From assembly GCF_022288825.1 (NCBI RefSeq), contig NZ_JAKOOW010000037.1:31713-95712 (forward strand): a stretch of 64,000 bases of DNA, given 5' to 3'. Below, piece by piece: positions 1-8,544 of this stretch. Both the position numbers and the translations under genes were made by a program. Positions within the stretch are counted from its first letter, which is position 1, and each line of letters begins with the position of its first letter. The notes below the pieces were generated by a model. It ran no database searches. It was given only the letters and a program-made list of their open reading frames with translations, and had not been told where the DNA came from. This DNA comes from Kingella pumchi (GTDB lineage: Bacteria; Pseudomonadota; Gammaproteobacteria; Burkholderiales; Neisseriaceae).

Positions 1-201
1 CAAAGGCGCGGATTAAACCAAAATTCTGTTAAACAGGCAAGGGCGGCGGCGGTATTTTTTTGACAAAACTTGATGTTTTTTTGCCGGCGCGGCACGGGCA
101 AAAAATCCTACTTTGTGCTATGGCCGGCGCCTAATGTAAAGAGCGTTAAACCGATGCGGTTTTTTGTACGCCAGCCCTGTGTTTTCAGGCTGCCGCGGTG
201 C

Positions 202-230
202 TTGGTTCGCGCCGCCAAATCTTATATCAT
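202..230 (+). promoter_or_regulatory. Candidate macAB promoter
   Basis: A -35-like TTGGTT (202-207) and a -10-like TATCAT (225-230) are separated by 17 bases, about 46 bases before the macA ATG. The rest of 1-275 holds one degenerate uptake sequence near 183 and nothing else I can assign. The match is moderate and seen by eye only. Confidence 0.35.
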
Positions 231-275
231 GCCGCGTCTAAAAATTTCGGCAGCCGTCTGCCCGGAGCACGATTT

Positions 276-1463
276 ATGAAAAAAACCGTCAAAATCCTGA
301 TTGCCGCCGCCATTCTCGGTGCCGCCGGCTGGGGAATCTACCACTACACGCGCCCGAAAGAGAGCGTGTCTTACATTACCGAGCCGGTTACGCGCGGCAC
401 GCTCAGCCAGACCGTTTCTGCCAGCGGCGAGATTTCTTCGTCGCATTTGGTCGATGTGGGTGCGCAGGTCTCCGGACAGGTGAAAAAGATGCATGTAAAA
501 ATCGGCGATGTCGTCAAAAAAGGCGATTTGATTGCCGAAATCGACAATGTTACCCAAACCAACGACCTGAACACCCGCAAGGCGCAGTTGCAGTCGTATC
601 AGGCGCAGCTGGAGTCGGCGCAAGTGGCCTTGAAAATCGCGCAGCGCAAATACAATCGCTACCGTTCGCTGGCCAGCGAAGATGCGGTGTCGCGCGAAGA
701 ATTTGAAGCAACCGAAGACGCGCTGGCAACTTCCCGCGCCAAAATCAAAGAACTGCAGTCGTCTATCAACCAAACCAAAATCGCCATCAATACGGCAGAA
801 AAAGACTTGGGGCATACGCGCATTACTTCGCCTGCCGACGGCACCGTGGTGGCGATTATTGTGGAAGAAGGGCAGACAGTGAATTCCAGCCAAACCGCGC
901 CCACCATTGTGCAGATTGCCGATTTGTCCACCATGACCAACAAAATGCAGATTGCCGAGGGCGATGCCACCAAAGTCAAAGCGGGACAGAAAATCAGCTT
1001 TACCATTTTATCCGAACCCGACACCCCGCGCACCGGAACGCTAGACAGCGTCGATCCGGGTCTGACCACCATGTCCAAGGGCAGCTACAGCCGCACTACC
1101 GACACCACCGAAAGCGCAGTGTACTACTATGCCCGCGCCACCATTCCGAACGAAGACGGCAAACTGGCCATCGGCATGACCACGCAAAACACCATTGAAA
1201 TCGCCCGGGCGGAAAACGTACTGATGGCGCCGTCCACCGCCATCAAACAAAAAGACGGTAAAAAAACCGTGCGCGTACTCAATGCCCAAAACCAGCCTGA
1301 AGATCGCGAGGTGCAAACCGGCATGCGCGACGCGATGCACACCGAAATCAAATCGGGGCTGAAGGAAGGCGAAAAAGTCATCATCAGCTCCCTGAGCGCT
1401 TCCGAAGAACAGGAGCAAGTGGAAGCAGAAGCCGTCCGAATGAATAGCGGTCCGCCGCGCTAA
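276..1463 (+). CDS. macA: MacA periplasmic adaptor of the MacAB efflux pump
   Basis: This is a membrane-fusion (HlyD/RND adaptor) protein of 395 residues that links the inner-membrane ABC transporter MacB to an outer-membrane channel for macrolide or peptide export. An N-terminal hydrophobic anchor (about residues 4-22) is followed by a biotinyl-lipoyl-like segment, a long alpha-helical hairpin rich in Gln, Lys and Glu (about 95-190) and a beta-barrel region. The open frame extends 26 codons upstream, but the ATG at 276 has a GGAG Shine-Dalgarno (264-267) and starts the basic-hydrophobic anchor, so I chose it. macB follows after 142 bases, so the two are probably one operon, although an uptake-sequence palindrome lies between them. 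Confidence 0.9.
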   Translation: MKKTVKILIAAAILGAAGWGIYHYTRPKESVSYITEPVTRGTLSQTVSASGEISSSHLVDVGAQVSGQVKKMHVKIGDVVKKGDLIAEIDNVTQTNDLNTRKAQLQSYQAQLESAQVALKIAQRKYNRYRSLASEDAVSREEFEATEDALATSRAKIKELQSSINQTKIAINTAEKDLGHTRITSPADGTVVAIIVEEGQTVNSSQTAPTIVQIADLSTMTNKMQIAEGDATKVKAGQKISFTILSEPDTPRTGTLDSVDPGLTTMSKGSYSRTTDTTESAVYYYARATIPNEDGKLAIGMTTQNTIEIARAENVLMAPSTAIKQKDGKKTVRVLNAQNQPEDREVQTGMRDAMHTEIKSGLKEGEKVIISSLSASEEQEQVEAEAVRMNSGPPR

Positions 1464-1556
1464 AGCGCCGGCCGAAACGGTTTGAGGCGGCCTGAAAACG
1501 GCAAAATCCTTTTTCAGGCTGCCTTAAAGCCTTTTACTTCGTGTTTGCAATTTTTT

Positions 1557-1588
1557 CAGGCAGCCTGAAAGGCCTTTCAGGCTGCCTG
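1557..1588. repeat. Perfect 32-bp uptake-sequence palindrome before macB
   Basis: Two uptake sequences meet head to head with no loop: CAGGCAGCCTGAAAGG (1557-1572) and its exact reverse complement (1573-1588). A second, looser inverted pair lies at about 1489-1524. Both sit between macA and macB, so they could attenuate or punctuate the operon. Confidence 0.85.
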
Positions 1589-1605
1589 GCCAAGGGAAAC
1601 CGCTT

Positions 1606-3543
1606 ATGAGCCTGATCGAATGTAAAAACATCAACCGCTATTTCGGAGAAGGCGACAACCGCGTCCACGTACTCAAAAACATCAATCTGAGCATCGACAA
1701 AGGCGATTTCGTCGCCATCATCGGCCAGTCCGGCTCCGGCAAGTCCACGCTGATGAACATTCTGGGCTGCTTGGACGTACCGACCTCCGGCAGCTACAGC
1801 ATCGGCGGCGTCGAAACCGCCAGCATGGATGCCGACGAGCTGGCCGCGCTGCGCCGCAAGCGCTTCGGCTTTATCTTCCAGCGTTACAACCTATTGAGCT
1901 CGCTCTCCGCGCAAGAAAACGTCGCCCTGCCCTCGGTATATGCCGGCATGGACGACAGACGGCGCAGCGAACGCGCGCGCAAGCTGCTACAGGATTTGGG
2001 CTTGGAAGGCAAAGAAACCAACAAACCCAGCCAGCTCTCCGGCGGCCAGCAGCAGCGCGTATCCATCGCCCGCGCGCTGATGAACGGCGGCGAAATCATC
2101 TTTGCCGACGAACCCACCGGCGCCCTCGATTCGGCCAGTGGCGAAAATGTGATGGAAATCATCCACCGCCTGCACCGCGAAGGGCATACCGTGATTATGG
2201 TTACCCACGATCCGAAACTGGCGGCGCAGGCCAACCGCATCATCGAAATCAAAGACGGTGAAATCGTTTCCGATACCAGCAAAAACAGCGAAATTCCCGC
2301 TAGCAGCGTCGAAAGCCTGCCGGAAAAGCGCGGTTTCGGCTTTTACAAAGACCAGCTGCGCGAAGCGGCGAAAATGTCGGTGCAGGCGATTGTCGCCCAC
2401 AAAATGCGCTCGCTGCTGACCATGCTCGGCATCATCATCGGCATTGCCGCCGTGGTGTCGGTAGTGGCGATGGGTAAGGGTACGCAGGAAAAAATCCTTA
2501 AAGACATCAGCGATATGGGCACCAACACCATTACCGTCTACCCCGGGCACGGTTTCGGCGACCGCCGCAGCGGCCGCATCAAAACCCTCACTGTGGGCGA
2601 CAGCGACGCCATCCGCAGCCAAAGCTATGTCGAAAGCACCACGCCGATGTCCAGCTCCAGCGGCAACGTTACCTACCGCAACACCGATCTGACCGCTTCG
2701 CTATACGGCACCGGCGAGCAATATTTCGACGTGCGCGGCCTGAAACTCGGACGCGGCCGCCTGTTTGACGACGACGACGTGCGCCGCAACGCGCAAGTGG
2801 TGGTGATTGACGCCACCACCGCGGAAAAACTGTTCCCCGCCGGCACCGACCCGCTAGGGCAGACCGTTCTCTTTCGCAAGCGCCCGCTGCAGGTAATCGG
2901 CGTGCTGAAAAAAGAAGAAAACAACTTCGGCGATTCCGGCGTGCTGATGATGTGGTCGCCCTACACCACGGTGATGAACCAGATTACCGGCGAGCGCCAC
3001 ATCAACAACATCACCATTAAAATCAAAGACAATGTCAGCACCCAAGTGGCGGAAAAAAGCCTGACCGAGCTTTTGGAATCGCGCCACGGCACCAAAGACT
3101 TCTTCACCAGCAACAGCGACAGCATCAAAAAAACCATCGAAAGCACCATGGGCGCCATGACCCTGCTGATTTCCAGCATCGCCGTGATTTCGCTGGTAGT
3201 CGGCGGCATCGGCGTGATGAATATCATGCTGGTATCGGTAACCGAACGCACCAAAGAAATCGGCGTGCGCATGGCCATCGGCGCGCGGCGCAGCAATATT
3301 CTGCAGCAGTTTCTTGTTGAAGCCGTACTGCTGTGCCTGCTCGGCGGCCTCTTGGGCATCCTGCTTTCCTTCGGCATTGCCGCACTGTTCAACCGCGTGG
3401 TAACCGAATTTGCCATGTCCTTTTCCACCTTCTCCATCGTCGGCGCCGTCCTGTGCTCCACCAGCATCGGCGTACTCTTTGGCTATATGCCCGCCAAAAA
3501 TGCCGCCAAACTCAATCCCATCGACGCGCTGGCGCACGACTGA
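1606..3543 (+). CDS. macB: MacB ABC-type export permease/ATPase
   Basis: A fused ATPase-permease of 645 residues that drives MacA-dependent export. The N-terminal ABC domain (about 1-230) has a Walker A GQSGSGKST (40-48), the signature LSGGQQQR (from about 144), Walker B IIFADEP (about 164-170) and the switch His in VTHDP. The first membrane helix (about 265-290), a large periplasmic domain (about 290-515) and three C-terminal helices of the FtsX/MacB permease type complete the usual MacB order and length. The leader AAGGGAAACCGCTTATG resembles that of sspA at 4141-4158. An uptake-sequence hairpin terminator follows. Confidence 0.93.
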   Translation: MSLIECKNINRYFGEGDNRVHVLKNINLSIDKGDFVAIIGQSGSGKSTLMNILGCLDVPTSGSYSIGGVETASMDADELAALRRKRFGFIFQRYNLLSSLSAQENVALPSVYAGMDDRRRSERARKLLQDLGLEGKETNKPSQLSGGQQQRVSIARALMNGGEIIFADEPTGALDSASGENVMEIIHRLHREGHTVIMVTHDPKLAAQANRIIEIKDGEIVSDTSKNSEIPASSVESLPEKRGFGFYKDQLREAAKMSVQAIVAHKMRSLLTMLGIIIGIAAVVSVVAMGKGTQEKILKDISDMGTNTITVYPGHGFGDRRSGRIKTLTVGDSDAIRSQSYVESTTPMSSSSGNVTYRNTDLTASLYGTGEQYFDVRGLKLGRGRLFDDDDVRRNAQVVVIDATTAEKLFPAGTDPLGQTVLFRKRPLQVIGVLKKEENNFGDSGVLMMWSPYTTVMNQITGERHINNITIKIKDNVSTQVAEKSLTELLESRHGTKDFFTSNSDSIKKTIESTMGAMTLLISSIAVISLVVGGIGVMNIMLVSVTERTKEIGVRMAIGARRSNILQQFLVEAVLLCLLGGLLGILLSFGIAALFNRVVTEFAMSFSTFSIVGAVLCSTSIGVLFGYMPAKNAAKLNPIDALAHD

Positions 3544-3558
3544 CGCGCTCGGACGCAT

Positions 3559-3604
3559 AAAAAGCAGCCTGAAAACCAAAATAAAGGTTTTCAGGCTGCT
3601 TTTT
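3559..3604. terminator. Bidirectional uptake-sequence hairpin terminator
   Basis: An 18-base stem, AAAAGCAGCCTGAAAACC (3560-3577) and its reverse complement (3586-3603), has T-runs on both strands. It lies between the convergent macB and FKBP genes and should end transcription from both sides. Confidence 0.8.
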
Positions 3605-3616
3605 GCTACTGCGTTC

Positions 3617-3940
3617 TTAAGCCACGCTGAGAAGTTCGACTTCAAATACCAGCGTCGCATTCGGTGGAATCACCCCGCCCGCACCGCGCGCGCCGTAGCC
3701 CATTTCCGGCGGAATGGTCAGCTTACGTTTGCCGCCTTCCTTCATGCCGCCAAAGCCTTCGTCCCAACCCTGGATAACCTGGCCGGCTCCCAGCACCAGC
3801 GTAAAGGGCGTGCCGCGATCCAAGCTGGAATCGAACTTGCGCCCGTCGGTCAAATAGCCGGTGTAATGCACGGTGATGCGTTTGCCTTTTTCTGCGGTTT
3901 TGCCGCTGCCTTCCTGCAAGTCTTCAATAATCAGACCCAT
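3617..3940 (-). CDS. FKBP-type peptidyl-prolyl cis-trans isomerase
   Basis: A single-domain FK506-binding isomerase of 107 residues without signal peptide, so cytoplasmic; it speeds proline isomerisation in folding proteins. The family pattern is clear: VHYTGYL, FDSSLDRGTPF, GQVIQGWDEG, and the conserved C-terminal block with YGARGAGG, IPPNATLVFEVELL. The frame is open for eight more codons upstream, but the ATG at 3940 has AAGGAG at a good distance and begins MGLIIEDLQ as in neisserial homologues. It is convergent with macB and divergent from sspA. Confidence 0.9.
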   Translation of the reverse strand: MGLIIEDLQEGSGKTAEKGKRITVHYTGYLTDGRKFDSSLDRGTPFTLVLGAGQVIQGWDEGFGGMKEGGKRKLTIPPEMGYGARGAGGVIPPNATLVFEVELLSVA

Positions 3941-4094
3941 TTTGCTGCTCCTTAACACAATCAAACGAAAGGTGCATTATAGCGCGAAGCCTGCTTGGCG
4001 AAAGCAGCCGTTTACCATTCGGCCGGATTGACACAAATACCTTTATAAATTATGCATTTAAACGGTTTTTCTAGCCTGAATGTAAAGATAAGGT

Positions 4095-4100
4095 TATAAT
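4095..4100 (+). promoter_or_regulatory. -10 element upstream of sspA
   Basis: A perfect TATAAT lies 55 bases before the sspA ATG. No good -35 is spaced from it. An alternative TTGACA at 4028-4033 pairs with a weak TATGCA (4051-4056) at 17 bases. Confidence 0.4.
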
Positions 4101-4155
4101 TACCGGCTGATTTTTTCAGGCTGCCTGCCTGCCAACCTTACAAAGGGAACCGCTT

Positions 4156-4761
4156 ATGATGATTCTGTATTCCGGCATTACCTGCCCGTTCAGCCACCGC
4201 TGCCGCTTCGTGCTGTACGAAAAAGGCATGGACTTTGAAATCAAAGACGTGGACGTATTCAACAAACCCGAAGACTTGGCGGTGATGAACCCCTACAACC
4301 AAGTGCCGGTTTTGGTGGAGCGCGATTTGGTGCTCTACGAATCCAACATCATCAACGAATACATCGACGAGCGCTTCCCCCACCCGCAACTGATGCCGGG
4401 CGATCCGATTATGCGCGGCCGCGGCCGGCTGGCGCTGCACCGCTTGGAAAAAGAGCTGTTCGTCCACGTACAAACGCTGGAAAACCCCGGCGCCACCACC
4501 AAAGAGCAAAGCAAAGCCCGCGAAGCCATCGCCAACGGCCTGACCATGATTGCGCCGGCATTCAGCAAAAACAAATACGTTTTAGGCGACGAATTTTCGA
4601 TGATCGACGTTGCCCTTGCCCCGCTGCTGTGGCGCTTGGATCACTACGAAATCAAACTCGGCAAATCCGCTGCCCCGCTGCTGAAGTCTGCCGAGCGCAT
4701 TTTCCAGCGCGAAGCCTTTATCGAAGCGCTGACGCCGGCGGAAAAAGCGATGCGCCGCTGA
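4156..4761 (+). CDS. sspA: Stringent starvation protein A (SspA/RegF), GST-like transcription regulator
   Basis: A 201-residue glutathione-S-transferase-fold protein that binds RNA polymerase and modulates stress and surface-protein genes; in Neisseria the homologue is called RegF. The N-terminal thioredoxin-like domain begins MMILYSGITCPFSHRC, followed by NQVPVLV and the ESNIINEYIDERFPHP block typical of SspA, then the all-helical domain. In many proteobacteria sspA lies downstream of petABC in the same direction. Here the two are convergent and no sspB follows. The ribosome site AAAGGGAA precedes the ATG. An uptake-sequence terminator follows. Confidence 0.92.
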   Translation: MMILYSGITCPFSHRCRFVLYEKGMDFEIKDVDVFNKPEDLAVMNPYNQVPVLVERDLVLYESNIINEYIDERFPHPQLMPGDPIMRGRGRLALHRLEKELFVHVQTLENPGATTKEQSKAREAIANGLTMIAPAFSKNKYVLGDEFSMIDVALAPLLWRLDHYEIKLGKSAAPLLKSAERIFQREAFIEALTPAEKAMRR

Positions 4762-4778
4762 TACAGCCCCCGACACCC

Positions 4779-4822
4779 AAAGCAGCCTGAAAAGCCGGAT
4801 ATCGGTTTTTCAGGCTGCTTTT
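4779..4822 (+). terminator. Uptake-sequence hairpin after sspA
   Basis: AAAGCAGCCTGAAAA and its inverse TTTTCAGGCTGCTTT are separated by a short loop and followed by T residues, 17 bases after the sspA stop. Confidence 0.75.
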
Positions 4823-4867
4823 GTCTTGGCGCAGTTCATGGTTCGGCATAGCCCAGATGACATAAAG

Positions 4868-4901
4868 AAAAGGCAGCCTGAAAAGTTCTCAGGCTGCCTT
4901 G
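4868..4901 (-). terminator. Uptake-sequence hairpin after petC
   Basis: AAAGGCAGCCTGA and its inverse form a short-loop hairpin just past the petC stop on the minus strand. With the sspA terminator it separates the convergent units. Confidence 0.7.
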
Positions 4902-4921
4902 CAGCGTTGTGTCCGCCGGGT

Positions 4922-5707
4922 TTAGTGCACGTCTTTCCAGTATTCCTTTTTCAGGAAGTAGGCCAGCGGCAGCATAATCGCCAGCAGGAAAATCAAGACA
5001 CCGTAGCCGATGCGTTTGCGCTCGAGCTGGGCGGGCTCGCCCATATAGGAAAGGAAGTTCACTAGGTCGCGGGCATAGTTGTCGTATTCGGTGGTTACGA
5101 CATTGCCGCTTTTGGTCATGCGGGTCATCGAGCCGGTGCTGACCCAGTAAAGATCAGGCACATGACCGCCGTGACCGTCGTCTTTCATTACCGGCATGCC
5201 TTTGTTGTCGAGCTTAACGGCCTGAATGCCCTGCTGCTCCCACAGCGCGTGCGGCATACCAACTTTGTCGAACACCACGTTATTCCAGCCGGTGGGGCGG
5301 GTCGGATCCTGATAGAAGCCGCGCAGGTAGGCGTAAAGGTAGTCGGTGCCTTTAGAGCGGGCAATCAGGGTCAGGTCGGGCGGGGCGGCGCCAAACCATT
5401 TTTTGGCGTCCGCCGGGCTCATATGCGCCTGCATCACGTTACCGACTTTATCGGTGGTGAACATCAGGTTTTTCTTGATTTCGTCTTCGCTCAAGCCGAT
5501 GTCGCGCAGGCGGTTGTAACGCATGGCGGAAGCGGAGTGGCAGGACAGGCAGTAGTTGACGAAAATCTGCGCGCCGCGCTGCAGGCTGACCTGGTCGCCG
5601 TGGTTGAGCTCGACATGTTCGTAGTGGCCGCCGCCTGAAGCGGATGCGAAGCCGATGGGTGCCGCCAGCAACAGGGCAGCAAGGTGTTTTTTCCAAGTTT
5701 TTTTCAT
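4922..5707 (-). CDS. petC: Cytochrome c1 of the bc1 complex
   Basis: A 261-residue c-type cytochrome that carries electrons from the Rieske protein to soluble cytochromes in the ubiquinol-cytochrome c reductase. A signal peptide (about 1-24) is followed by the heme-binding CLSCH (Cys53, Cys56, His57), the conserved APPDL block that precedes the axial Met region, and one C-terminal membrane helix (about 235-253) ending in KKEYWKDVH. The start at 5707 has an AAGGGAG ribosome site; the frame is open for 15 more codons. It is the last gene of petABC, 13 bases after petB. Confidence 0.93.
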   Translation of the reverse strand: MKKTWKKHLAALLLAAPIGFASASGGGHYEHVELNHGDQVSLQRGAQIFVNYCLSCHSASAMRYNRLRDIGLSEDEIKKNLMFTTDKVGNVMQAHMSPADAKKWFGAAPPDLTLIARSKGTDYLYAYLRGFYQDPTRPTGWNNVVFDKVGMPHALWEQQGIQAVKLDNKGMPVMKDDGHGGHVPDLYWVSTGSMTRMTKSGNVVTTEYDNYARDLVNFLSYMGEPAQLERKRIGYGVLIFLLAIMLPLAYFLKKEYWKDVH

Positions 5708-5720
5708 TTTTGCTGCTCCC

Positions 5721-7274
5721 TTACACATTGACTGCAAACAGATAGGCACCAATCAGGGTAATGGCCGTATAAACGAAGAACAGAATCTTCTGTCTGGCAG
5801 TACCCATGGTTACGCGGGTCGGTACTTCGAGATCGCGGTTCCATTTGTCCAAGAAAGGGGTGGCGGCAAAAAACACGGTGTACAGCAGGATAAAGCCTTT
5901 CACCAGCCAGTCGCCGAATTTCCAAGTTCTGGGTTCGAAGCCGCCGATGGTGTACAGCAGTATGGCGCAAATAGCCAGAAGCGAGGCATAAGTGGCGATC
6001 CGAGCCAAGAAAACCAGCAGGTTTTTCTGGTCTTTCATCCAGCCTGAAACGGTATAGAGCGGCATACCGAGGAAGAACAGGAAGTAAAAGCCGCTGAAAG
6101 CACGCGCGAAGCTGGTACGCAGATCATCGGCCACCAGAGCGCCGAGAATGCCCAAACCGATAAAGGACACCAAAAACAGCACCAGCATAACTTTGAATGT
6201 GGTATTACGGTAGCGCACCGATTTTACCGGCGAGCGGTCCAGCCACGGCAGCAGGGCAATCATCACTACAGCGGCGCCCATGCCGATTACGCCCCATACC
6301 TGGGTACCCAGGAAAGAGGGAATCGCGCGCAAAATGGCGTAAAACGGAGTGAAATACCATACCGGTGCGATGTGCGGCGGGGTTTTCAGCGGATCGGCCG
6401 GTTCAAAGTTCGGCGCTTCCAGGAAGTAACCGCCGCCTTCGGGGGCGAAAAACAGCACCGAGCAGAACACAATCAGGAATACCACCACGCCGAGAATGTC
6501 TTTTACGGTGTAGTAGGGATGGAAGGGAATGCCGTCGAGCGGAATGCCATTTTCGTCTTTCAGTTTTTTGATTTCCACGCCGTCGGGGTTGTTGGAACCG
6601 ACTTCGTGCAGGGCGATCAGGTGGGCAACCACCAAGCCGAGTAGCACCAGCGGCACGGCAATTACGTGAAGGGCAAAGAAACGGTTGAGCGTGGCATCGG
6701 AAACGTTGAAGTCGCCGCGTATCCAAGTGGAAAGGTCGGGGCCGATTACCGGAATCGCACCAAACAGGTTAATAATCACCTGCGCGCCCCAGTAGGACAT
6801 CTGCCCCCACGGCAAGAGATAGCCCATAAAGGCTTCGGCCATCAGCGCCAGGAAAATCAGCGCGCCGAAAATCCACACCAGCTCGCGCGGTTTTTTGAAC
6901 GAACCGTAAATCAGGCCGCGGAACATGTGCAGATAAACGACGATAAAGAAGAAGGACGCACCGGTGGAATGCATGTAGCGGATAATCCAGCCGCCGGAAA
7001 CGTCGCGCATGATGTATTCGACCGCGGCAAAAGCCACCGGCAGGTTTTGCGCATTGGTGGTGCCATCGGGCTTGAAGTTCATGGTCAAAAAGATGCCGCT
7101 GACAATCTGAATAACCAGCACTAACAAGGCCAGCGAGCCGAAGAAATACCAGAAGTTGAAGTTTTTCGGCGCATAGTACTCGCCGACATGCTCCTTATAC
7201 ATCTTGGTCAGCGGGAAGCGTGCGTCTATCCAGCCGAGCAGCGCTTTTGCTTTGGAATGGTTTTGGTTTGCCAT
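5721..7274 (-). CDS. petB: Cytochrome b of the bc1 complex, with an extended C-terminus
   Basis: The membrane subunit that oxidises ubiquinol and holds hemes bL and bH. The two His pairs are visible: HSTGA and HMFRG in one group, ALHV and AHLIALHE in the other. The PWG and PEGG-like (APEGGG) quinol-site region is also present. At 517 residues it is about 70 longer than the roughly 450 I expect for neisserial PetB. The extra length lies in the C-terminal third (about residues 405-470) and adds membrane helices. The ATG at 7274 is preferred over a TTG 30 bases upstream because AGGGG sits 9 bases before it. Confidence 0.93.
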   Translation of the reverse strand: MANQNHSKAKALLGWIDARFPLTKMYKEHVGEYYAPKNFNFWYFFGSLALLVLVIQIVSGIFLTMNFKPDGTTNAQNLPVAFAAVEYIMRDVSGGWIIRYMHSTGASFFFIVVYLHMFRGLIYGSFKKPRELVWIFGALIFLALMAEAFMGYLLPWGQMSYWGAQVIINLFGAIPVIGPDLSTWIRGDFNVSDATLNRFFALHVIAVPLVLLGLVVAHLIALHEVGSNNPDGVEIKKLKDENGIPLDGIPFHPYYTVKDILGVVVFLIVFCSVLFFAPEGGGYFLEAPNFEPADPLKTPPHIAPVWYFTPFYAILRAIPSFLGTQVWGVIGMGAAVVMIALLPWLDRSPVKSVRYRNTTFKVMLVLFLVSFIGLGILGALVADDLRTSFARAFSGFYFLFFLGMPLYTVSGWMKDQKNLLVFLARIATYASLLAICAILLYTIGGFEPRTWKFGDWLVKGFILLYTVFFAATPFLDKWNRDLEVPTRVTMGTARQKILFFVYTAITLIGAYLFAVNV

Positions 7275-7290
7275 AGGTGTGCCCCTAGTT

Positions 7291-7875
7291 TTATTCGTCG
7301 CCAATCAGAATCAGATTGTCACTCAGATATTTATACGGCGGAACGACCAGATTCAACGGTGCCGGTACGCCTTTGTATACCCGTCCTGCCAAATCGAATT
7401 TCGAGCCATGGCAGGGGCAGAAAAAACCGCCCTTCCAACTGCCGCCGCCCAAATCCGCCGCACCAACGTCGGGACGGTAGGTGGGCGAGCAGCCCAAATG
7501 GGTGCAGATGCCGATGGCAACCCAGATTTTCGGTTTGATGGCGCGGGCGGGGTTTTGGCAGTCTTTCGGCTGCTGATCCTGCTCGGATTTCGGATCGCTC
7601 AGCTGGTCGTCCAGCGTGGCGAGATCTTTGAGCTGCTGGTCGGTGCGGTTGAGCACGAAAATCGGCTTGCCCTGCCATTCTGCGGTAAGTAGCTGGCCGG
7701 ATTCGATTTTGCTGACATCCACTTCAACCGCAGCACCGGCCGCTTTGGCCTTTTCGGACGGAAACCAGCTTTTGACAAAAGGAACTGCTACGCAGGCGGC
7801 GCCCACGGCACCGGCACCGGAAGTAGCAAGAATGAGAAAGCGGCGGCGTCCTTGATTGATTTCTTTATTATCCAT
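7291..7875 (-). CDS. petA: Rieske iron-sulfur subunit of the bc1 complex
   Basis: A 194-residue [2Fe-2S] protein, first gene of petABC, that passes electrons from ubiquinol to cytochrome c1. It has a twin-arginine-type start (NQGRRRFLI) and one N-terminal membrane anchor (about 13-34). The cluster boxes are CTHLGC (Cys124, His126, Cys129) and CPCHGS (Cys153, Cys155, His156), with the disulfide cysteines Cys129 and Cys155 in the usual places. The length fits the family. Its stop lies 17 bases before the petB start. Confidence 0.95.
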   Translation of the reverse strand: MDNKEINQGRRRFLILATSGAGAVGAACVAVPFVKSWFPSEKAKAAGAAVEVDVSKIESGQLLTAEWQGKPIFVLNRTDQQLKDLATLDDQLSDPKSEQDQQPKDCQNPARAIKPKIWVAIGICTHLGCSPTYRPDVGAADLGGGSWKGGFFCPCHGSKFDLAGRVYKGVPAPLNLVVPPYKYLSDNLILIGDE

Positions 7876-7924
7876 TTATTCAGTCATCCGATTATTTAGG
7901 AGAGATGAACCATTAAACCCGCAA

Positions 7925-7953
7925 ATTTTACCCGATTTTTATCCGCTTATTAA
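7925..7953 (-). promoter_or_regulatory. Candidate petABC promoter
   Basis: On the minus strand TTAATA (7948-7953) and TAAAAT (7925-7930) are 17 bases apart, about 50 bases before the petA start. The surrounding 7876-8117 is AT-rich and holds no other gene. Confidence 0.45.
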
Positions 7954-8070
7954 AGCACTATTTAAAATCAGGTAAAGTTTTTTTGGCGAAAGTTTGATTT
8001 TATGTAAGAAAGGATTACGAAATGATAACAATTAACATAAATTAGCGGCTTAGCCGCCAAGCCTGGCGCA

Positions 8071-8100
8071 TAAAAAACGACCGCGGAAAACTCCGCGGCC
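8071..8100 (-). terminator. GC-rich hairpin terminator after the roadblock-like gene
   Basis: On the minus strand a CCGCGG stem with a short A/T-rich loop is followed by GTTTTTTAT. It lies about 18 bases past the stop at 8118 and is one of the few terminators here not built from uptake sequences. Confidence 0.7.
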
Positions 8101-8117
8101 AGAGTCTGAGCGGCAGA

Positions 8118-8477
8118 TTAATGCAGCAGCTGTTCGGCTTGGAACAAAGAGCGGCGGCAAATCGCCAGATTGGCGGTTTTACGATCGGCAATCAGGTAGA
8201 TCAGGGCATTTTCCTTGCCGCGCGCCGGACAAATCAGATGGTATTGGCTGCTGAGGTTGATTTGGATGTCGTGGATGCTGTCGTTCAGGCCGGTCATCTG
8301 CAATACGCGCAGCTTGGCATTGAGGATATTGACGCAGCCGGCGGCCAGCACTTCCAAATCCAATTCGGGGGCATTGCAGCGGCCGCTCATAATCATGCCG
8401 CTGCCGTAATCGACAATGGCGGTGGCGAGCACACCTTTGACCCGCGCCAATCCGTCTGCGATTTCGTCTAATGTCAT
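8118..8477 (-). CDS. Roadblock/LC7-like protein
   Basis: A soluble 119-residue protein. The sequence runs from an N-terminal helix (MTLDEIADGLARVKG) through alternating strands such as VLATAIVDYGSGMIMS and a hydrophobic middle to a basic C-terminus. The pattern fits the roadblock/LC7 fold, whose members in bacteria often partner small Ras-like GTPases such as MglA. No GTPase gene is adjacent. The assignment rests on overall pattern, not on a catalytic motif. It is flanked by a terminator on one side and uppP on the other, so it appears to be a single-gene unit. Confidence 0.55.
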   Translation of the reverse strand: MTLDEIADGLARVKGVLATAIVDYGSGMIMSGRCNAPELDLEVLAAGCVNILNAKLRVLQMTGLNDSIHDIQINLSSQYHLICPARGKENALIYLIADRKTANLAICRRSLFQAEQLLH

Positions 8478-8544
8478 TATGTTCCCTTTTATTAGTTTGT
8501 TTTCACTGCGAAAAACGCTTTCAGGCTGCCTGAAAGCCGCTTCG

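Noticed and set aside
198..275. An upstream start for macA adding 26 residues
   Set aside because: The ATG at 276 has a good ribosome site and starts the membrane anchor, while the extra residues would bury it.
4028..4056. TTGACA with TATGCA as the main sspA promoter
   Set aside because: The -10 match is only three of six. The perfect TATAAT at 4095 is nearer, so I kept the former as an alternative only.
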